This document shows positions 1 through 35,500 of a stretch of 35,500 nt of DNA, in pieces. The stretch lies in NCBI RefSeq assembly GCF_008831285.2, contig NC_045147.1, forward strand, positions 24,826,981-24,862,480, read 5' to 3'. The stretch comes from Nymphaea colorata. Lineage: Eukaryota; Streptophyta; Magnoliopsida; Nymphaeales; Nymphaeaceae. Both the position numbers and the translations under genes were made by a program. The notes below the pieces were generated by a model. The model was not told the origin of the DNA and ran no database searches. It was given only the letters and a program-made list of their open reading frames with translations. Position 1 is the stretch's first letter. Every line of letters starts with the position of its first letter.

Positions 1-589
1 TTTGGACGCCCCCTTCACGATCTTTTGCCTAAAGCAAGGCTAATCCTCATGCGCCAGCCCTCTAATTCCTGCAACCAACATTTAAATTTCTAGGAGAAAA
101 TTGGGGTCATGAATATCTCTGGTATATGTCTAGCTTCTCGATTGTTACTCAATTTCTTAGGCTGAATCACCACCAATTTGAAGAATAACTTATTTAGCCT
201 TACCCAAAAAAGGATTACCAGCCGGCTGAAGTAGTTTTTACCCGAACAAATTCATAAGAATCTCACAATATCGTGGGAGAATGTTCCCCAGAATTCTACA
301 GGTAAAATCAGAAGAGGCTTGTAACTGCTATAAACTCTACGCACTGTCTCTCTTCATGCGACGTTTCTTTTGCATCTTTCTCTTACATTTTCTTGATTTT
401 GGATCATGAAAGCTTGTGGTCATATTCATATGCAAGCCATGTAGGCAAGCCATGTAGCGTACGAAACTAGGAAAAGATTCAGGCAACATGATTAAAACGA
501 GAAACCGGAAAAAGAAGGACGAGAAGATGTTCCTCAATCTCAAGGCTTAGTTGTGTATGCTTTTCCATCGTCGGATCAAATGGTATCCC
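1..589. other. No recognisable gene
   Basis: No coding similarity, RNA gene or repeat was recognised here. A short open stretch on the minus strand (337-543) ends in a Lys/Arg-rich tail but resembles nothing I know, and it lies downstream of the decayed RNP gene, so it may be that gene's old 3' flank. Confidence 0.5.
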
Positions 590-1524
590 TTACAAGTTAC
601 AAGTTACAGAAAGGCGCCTGTCCAGTAACGGGTTGCACGAATAAGAAAAAGAAAAGCAAGAGGAGCTTACCACTCCGTTCAAGGACTCGAGTGCAGCTTC
701 CATCTCGGATTTGAAAGAAAAACAAACAAAACCGTATCCGCGAGATCGTCCTGTCTCCCCATCGTACAGAACCCTAGCTCCAACCACATTCCCGTAACCG
801 CTAAACATATCCATCAAACTCTCGGAATTTACAGTCCATGACAAATTGCCCACGAACAACTTAACTCAGTCTCTGGAATCTGGATAGAGGGGCTCCCGCG
901 GCTTCGGTTTGTCGCTGAAATTCACCCTCAAATTTCGACCTCCGTATTCCTGAAAATTTCATTTTTCAGTTTCTGCACGATATATATACACACACACAAA
1001 GGAATATGCAAGGGATCTTGTTCTCTTTTATTTGGTCAATCGTCTTACACTCCCGTCGAGGTTCTCGATCACGGCATTAGCATCTTGGAAGCTGCTCATT
1101 GTAACGAACGCAAAACCTCTGCTCTTTCCCGTGTTTCTGTCGTAGAGCACCTAAAACATTCCTTCAGCGATGATGAAGCCGTCGCAAAAGCCTATTCAAT
1201 CGCTATAAACAAGAATCAACCCATTCCAATATGCAAGCGTTTTTACCTCCACAAGTTCTGGGCTTCCACACTTTGGACGATCGCCGCCAGCTGTGCGCTG
1301 TCGCAGCTATAAGGCAGATTGCCGAAGTAAAGCTTGGTATTGGGTGGCGAGGGAGCCGCCTCTTCTTTCTCCTCTTCCCCTTCTCTCTCTTCGACACGGG
1401 CGGCTTCCTCGTGAGCCACAGCCCACGAGATCCCTTGCGGCCGCCTAGAACTGTTCCTTTTTGCCAATGGCGCTCGAAGTAGGATTAACGAGACGGCGTC
1501 CAAATGGCCTGAGAAGCAGCCCAT
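590..1524 (-). pseudogene. Chloroplast two-RRM ribonucleoprotein (cpRNP) pseudogene
   Basis: The intact family are nuclear-encoded, chloroplast-imported proteins with a transit peptide, an acidic spacer and two RRMs that bind chloroplast transcripts; the closest match I recall is the Arabidopsis At1g60000 type. Three exons are seen: about 1524-1247 (acidic Glu-rich spacer, then RRM1 RNP2 LYFGNLP), 1150-1049 (RRM1 RNP1 [10 protein letters not shown]) and 949-671 (linker DKPKPREPLYP, then RRM2 with LFVGNLS and SRGYGFVCF). Splice sites are intact, with introns 1151-1246 and 950-1048. Two lesions break the frame. A one-base deletion near 1262-1272 puts the conserved segment SPELVEVLYDR out of frame with the upstream part, and a TGA at 866-868 sits just before RRM2. 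A degenerate last exon may lie at 593-628, without a clear acceptor. The start and transit peptide are not clear; the ATG at 1524 is only a guess. Because introns are kept, this is a decayed gene copy, not a processed pseudogene. Assembly error is the alternative. Confidence 0.8.
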
Positions 1525-2446
1525 GGCGCAGGTGAGCGTAGAGATAAATTTGCACGTCCAACGTCAACCAGTAGGGATTGAGAAAAAGAAACTGGTGTCG
1601 AGCGGCAGCAAGCCGCGGAGGTGCTGGCGGCGGCCGAAAGGCAGGCAGCAGCGGCCATGGGGCTAAGGAGGGCTGTCGCACTTTCTCTCTTTCCCTTCTC
1701 TTGTTTCGGAGTTCAGGCGACCATCACACTGAAAAGCAGAACGACTCTTATCTCTTCTGTGGGGTTAATAACCCCGAAAACCGAGCGTCCGACGCCAATG
1801 AAAAAACAAACAGTCAAAGTCCCCTTCGACTGAGGTCCACGGGATCGGCGATTAGACCTAAAAGTTTTCCCTATCTTCTCGTCTTGGAAGCCCCAAATCG
1901 TGTTCCTATAATCCACATACGAATTTCTCAGGATTCCCACTTGTCATATTTTAAATTTCTAATATGAATCGGAATTTATAAGCCGCCAGATACACTCTTC
2001 GAATTTAATAAGAAAAACATATTCAAGAAAGAATTACAAAGCAACGCTTACCTTCAGGTATTTGATTTGTTTAGATTATAGATAAAGCTGTTCGCCAAGT
2101 TTTAAAGAAAGGTAGATATGAAACTAAAAAATGAGAACAAATCTCATGGGTCTTTTATAGGTTTTCGGGACCAACCAAATAAATAGTATGTGAATCACTA
2201 GAAAATGCTTCATAGTCGTGCCTCTGAAGTTGGGTAACATTATTCCCTAAAAGGGAAAATCGTGCATCTTCAAATAGCTACTCTTCCTTAATCAGTAAAA
2301 AGTTGGACGCAAAGAGGAGCTACAGCCACCATTCTGAAAATCACTGTTGTACATGCCAGAGCGGATTCATATCGCCCAAGCATTGGTTCTATTGGTTATT
2401 TTTGAAAAATAAATAAATAGTGTACCCGAAACTAGTTCTTGAAAGA
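1525..2446. other. Intergenic region between RNP pseudogene and TGH 3' end
   Basis: The part at 1525-1690 is GC-rich and probably holds the former 5' end, transit-peptide region or promoter of the RNP pseudogene. The rest is AT-rich. No further gene or repeat is recognised. Confidence 0.5.
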
Positions 2447-2452
2447 TTTATT
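2447..2452 (-). terminator. Putative poly(A) signal of TGH
   Basis: AATAAA on the minus strand about 110 bases after the TGH stop codon, a normal distance for a plant 3' UTR signal. Assigned by motif and position only. Confidence 0.4.
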
Positions 2453-2559
2453 ACCATAACAACATATTCACAAAAGATGAAAAGGCGAACAAGATTTTCT
2501 GACCATCTAATTGCAAAACACATCCCTCTCCACGTATCGTACAATAGTAACACAAGTTT

Positions 2560-32472
<29,913 letters not shown>

Positions 32473-32581
32473 CACTATTCTCTGCGACAGAAATTATACA
32501 AAATTCAAAAAAATATTGTCCATGAAATGAAGAACATCCATGAAAAAGCCAAAAAGGTTCCTAGTTTAATGAATAACGTAA

Positions 32582-33277
32582 AAGCATGTTTTCGGCTCAG
32601 TCTTTTGTGCCTCAAGTTCGCTCCATGGACTGAAAAACAAACTGCGGTAAAGAGACGCTTCACATGTTTCAGGAAAGTATGGCAGCGGAATGCAGCTAGT
32701 CAATAACTACTGTTTCTTTGTTTCCCTTTTTACTTGGGTCCCTTTGGTTTGGGACGGTGCTCAATTACGCAAAAGGGACTGAGTGATGGCTTCAAAAGAT
32801 GGGTTTGGTTGCAGCTGCTGTCGATGAGTCACATTGATAGGGAAGGAAACGTAGAAAGAGTGAGAGAAAGAGAGCGTAACCAGGTAAACATGAAACTTAA
32901 CTCAATCTGATCAAATTGCTGTATACATTACAACAAAGAGAAGGAAACCGAAAAGCATGTTTTCTGCCAAATTTTTTGTGCCCCATGTTCGATCAATGGA
33001 CTGGAAAACAAATTATGGTAGGGAGACAACTTCACGTGTTTCGGGAAAGTATGGCAGCAGAATACCGCTATTCAATAACTACCATTTCTTTCTTGTCTTT
33101 TTACTTAGGTCCCTTCGGTTTGGGACAGTGCTCCATTCAGGAAAAATAATAGGGATTGAATGAGGACTTCAAAAGATGGCGATGAGGAAGGCTAGAAGAA
33201 AGGGTTTGGATTGCAGCTGCCGTCGATGAGTCACATCGATAGAAAAAGGGACATAGAAAGAGCGAGAATGAGTAACC
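32582..33277. repeat. Diverged tandem duplication in the TGH 5' leader intron
   Basis: Copy A about 32582-32881 and copy B about 32953-33277 share long matching stretches in order, for example AAGCATGTTTTC, GGAAAGTATGGCAGC, TCAATAACTAC, GGTTTGGGAC, CTTCAAAAGATGG, TCGATGAGTCACAT and the terminal GTAACC. Small insertions and deletions separate them. The shared terminal GTAACC is, on the minus strand, the putative donor GGTTAC of the leader intron, so the duplication carries a second donor. Confidence 0.85.
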
Positions 33278-33515
33278 TTAGAGGTGCGCCGGTGCGTTCA
33301 GGCGGTGAGAGATGCGGGTGGCTACTGGTACATTCGAACGAAAGAACAGGAGATCCAGGGTGAGAGTCAGCCAGAAGAACGATAGACACAATAGATCAAT
33401 ATTGACAAAGTCAACAAGAGGAAAGAGAGATGAGAGAGGGAGAGAAGGAGGTTTCACCTGTCACCAGCACTGCGCGTGGTCGTCAGCGGTCCCAGTGGCC
33501 GGCGGATGTTGAGAA
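33277..33515 (-). promoter_or_regulatory. TGH: Putative TGH 5' leader exon and promoter-proximal region
   Basis: The minus strand reads as a CT-rich plant 5' leader (33400-33480, CTCTCCCTCTCTCATC-like) ending at CTCTAAG|GTTACT. The nearest acceptor is CTGTCGCAG at 32482-32490. The donor is non-ideal and no clear TATA box was found, so limits are tentative. Confidence 0.4.
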
Positions 33516-33520
33516 CATAA

Positions 33521-33720
33521 GGGGCCGTTTGATGGATTGGAAACCTGAAATTGGAAAAAAGTTTCTAGAGATAAGTCTCATGGAATAAAGGAATGGGAAA
33601 GATCTTTCCCATTCTCATTTTGTTGTGTGTGTGATGACTGAGAAACAAATTTCCATAAAAATTGTTTCTTAGTTTGATAATAAAGAAACAAGTTTAAGGA
33701 AACTTGTTTCTTAGTTTGGT
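33521..33720. repeat. AT-rich repeat with perfect hairpin, at the TGH promoter
   Basis: Begins GGGGCCGTTTGATGG, a word often seen at plant transposon ends. It contains TGTTTCTTAGTTTG twice (near 33663 and 33705) and a perfect hairpin with 11-bp arms GAAACAAGTTT / AAACTTGTTTC at 33685-33695 and 33700-33710. The ATGGAATAAAGGAATGGGAAA block is related to sequence near 35165-35190. Its family and true ends are unresolved. Confidence 0.5.
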
Positions 33721-34303
33721 GACATTTGGAAACACATACACAAAGCCAGGGCAGCTCGTCTTATAGATACGCCGAAAGTCATCTAAACACGACGTCAGAG
33801 AAGAAAAGGAAGACGAGATAGGCAAAAAAATGAACGAGAAAATACATTCAGCACTACTTATCAAAAGATACCTATTTTTAAATCCTCATCATGTATATCT
33901 CCATCATCTTTTGAAGACTCGTAATAGGATCATAAGATCTTCAATATGATTGTTGAAAGGAATTTTCCTGAAACAACATACATATTGTCTGTTGTATTTG
34001 TGAAACAACATACATTCTTCAATATGATTTGCAAATAACTCGATGTGCAGGATATGCAATTAGCAGGATAATTTGTATGAAAAAGAAAGCAGCTATCTGT
34101 GTGAAGAAGAGACTACTCCTGTTAGTGTTATGGCTTGCATTCTTGCATACACATTGATGACAAAATCAAGCAGAAAAACAGCGATGCAGATGAATTCTTG
34201 CAGAACCATAATTACAGTATAATACAACAGAAAAGAATTATAGTCGACTAATATTACAGAATAACCAAACACGCATAATTTAATAGAAAGGAAATAAAAA
34301 TGA

Positions 34304-34569
34304 AGCCTCCTGCTTGCTAAACCTTTCCTGATCAGGATGCAGCCTCAGAAGATACTGGACAGGGTTCTCTTCCATGGTCAACAGATCAACAAAATGTTGA
34401 GAATATCTGCCAATTCTCAATTTCTGGCTTCTCCTACCCTCTCCTTCTGTAGGTTGCAGATCACCTGCTAGTAGATTCAGCAAGGTTGATTTTCCAGCTC
34501 CTTTGGGCCCAACAATTTCCACCCTTGTACTCATGTCCATGCCACATCAACGTTGTTCGATTGTTTGAA
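34304..34569 (-). pseudogene. ABCF4/GCN4-like ATPase fragment
   Basis: About 88 codons of the second nucleotide-binding domain of a plant ABCF (GCN20-type) protein, a soluble twin-ATPase family linked to translation control. Visible are the Walker A loop GPKGAGKST (usually GPNGAGKST), then LLNLLAGDLQPTEGE, then SQKLRIGRYSQHFVDLL and PVQYLLRLHPDQE. The upstream piece FKQSNNVDV is out of frame with MDMSTRVEIVGP by one missing base near 34549. Homology stops abruptly after SKQEA with no donor site, and the LSGGQ signature, Walker B and the rest of the protein are absent in the next 700 bp. It is a non-functional gene fragment or a captured exon. Confidence 0.85.
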
Positions 34570-34761
34570 CAGCAAACGTAATAAAACAGTAAAGGGAACA
34601 AAATTAATGCAACACAGGTCAAAGATAGGGAAACAAACAAGTTCCCGGTAGAGTTTTTCCCCCTTTGTTCCAACGAAAGGGAGGAGCAGGACAACAGAAG
34701 TACAAGAGAAGAGAAAAGCACTGTTGGCAAAAACGAATGAAACTACGTAGATAAAACATAC

Positions 34762-35045
34762 AGGCTTGAAAAAAGCAAGAAACCCATCGTCAAGATGACA
34801 GGCTGGACCGCACATGCATCCCATAAAATCGACAGCACTGAAAAATGAAACTGGGGAAAAGGAAAGAACACTCCGTAGGCAAAGCGAGATTTGGGAGCTT
34901 CCTTTTAAGGTTGGGAAGGGAGAGAACAAAGGACGACGCGGGTTAGGGTTTTACCTCTATTGCCGTCGGCGGAGACGAGAGAAGAGGAAAACAGAGGAAG
35001 GGAGAGACGAAGAGAAACCCTCTCCCGCTACTCCATAATCCTGCC
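34762..35045 (-). promoter_or_regulatory. Spliced-looking 5' leader upstream of the ABCF fragment
   Basis: On the minus strand a CT-rich leader (about 35045-34955) ends ATAGAG|GTAAAA. A telo-box AAACCCTA (34951-34944) lies within the first bases of the putative intron. An acceptor TTTTTCAG|TGCTG follows at 34837, and a 76-bp exon (34837-34762) ends at a canonical donor GTATGT. The small exon contains an ATG (34824) opening MGCMCGPACHLDDG, which I do not recognise. The layout resembles the 5' end of a translation-related plant gene, in keeping with the ABCF fragment downstream. Confidence 0.45.
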
Positions 35046-35109
35046 GTCCCGTCTTTCTCCCTCTCGCAAGAAGACCGAGAAGGAGAAGGAAGCCAACGGC
35101 ATGTTTTCT

Positions 35110-35225
35110 TCTCCGGAAAAAATCTCCACGTCCGAGGAAAAAATAATTTTTAGAAATAAGTTTTCTGGAATAAAAAATGAGAAAAATATTTTCATAAATT
35201 TATTTTTTAGTTTGACGAAAAAAAA
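35110..35225. repeat. AT-rich repeat related to 33521-33720
   Basis: Shares TGGAATAAA..AATG.GAAA and TTTTTAGTTTGA-like words with the repeat next to the TGH promoter, so the ABCF fragment and its leader lie between two related repeats. Confidence 0.4.
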
Positions 35226-35500
35226 CATATTGAATTAATATGAATTATCGCGAACCTAAAAAATGAGAATTAACATAACGTGAACTAACCTAAGTAGAAG
35301 TCCTATGATTTTATCCACTATTTCGGATGTTTTAGTGTCATACACTATTTGAATTGGACCTTTTCTTCTTATGTTGTTAACAATTTGATAATCAATGATG
35401 TCCCTTCAATTGATTTCTTTAGGTTGAATACAAATGATATGCCTCCCGATAAGGGCGAAATTTGACAAATGAGCGTATCATTGACACATGCAAAACCCAA
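35226..35500. other. No recognisable feature at the window edge
   Basis: AT-rich sequence without coding similarity or clear repeats. Confidence 0.5.

Overview
The window is nuclear DNA of a flowering plant. It carries spliced genes with GT-AG introns, plant-specific proteins (a TOUGH-type G-patch protein, a chloroplast ribonucleoprotein homologue, a plant ABCF-type ATPase) and a dense load of plant transposon remnants and microsatellites. The species cannot be fixed from the sequence. The very long introns point to a lineage with expanded introns. No operons, CRISPR arrays, prokaryotic signals or recognisable tRNA/rRNA genes were seen.

One gene fills almost everything. On the minus strand, about 32472 down to 2560, sixteen coding exons join in perfect phase into a 937-residue protein. 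It matches the family of Arabidopsis TOUGH (TGH), known to assist DCL1-dependent miRNA/siRNA processing. It has an N-terminal GPATCH1-like block, a G-patch, a SURP/SWAP module and a basic C-terminal tail. About 2.8 kb of coding sequence is spread over 30 kb. Ten introns are shorter than 700 bp (eight of them at most 233 bp), and four are 2.4 to 6.9 kb, with one more of 5.4 kb. The long ones act as transposon sinks.

Region by region: 1-590 has nothing recognisable. 590-1524 (minus) is a decayed two-RRM chloroplast RNP gene that keeps its introns but has a frameshift and an in-frame stop. 2560-5724 holds TGH exons 16-11. 5725-11887 (intron 10) has two adjacent hAT-like elements with TIRs and 8-bp target duplications, AT repeats and a long purine-rich stretch. 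11888-12415 holds exons 10-8. 12416-15902 (intron 7) has a CGTATCG-palindrome element and a dead Copia reverse-transcriptase fragment. 15903-16051 is exon 7. 16052-22926 (intron 6) has microsatellites and a short-LTR retrotransposon piece with primer-binding site and broken gag-like frame. 22927-23148 holds exons 6 and 5. 23149-25547 (intron 4) has a complete tRNA-derived SINE with a perfect 14-bp target duplication. 25548-25651 is exon 4. 25652-31096 is intron 3. 31097-32472 holds exons 3-1. 32582-33277 is a diverged tandem duplication in the 5' leader intron.

Upstream of TGH (34304-34569, minus) is an orphan piece of an ABCF4/GCN4-like ATPase with a frameshift. It is preceded by a spliced-looking leader with a telo-box, and related AT-rich repeats lie on both sides. 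I found no undescribed molecular system. The items most worth following are the chimeric ABCF locus, the RNP pseudogene, the hAT-like family and the SINE.
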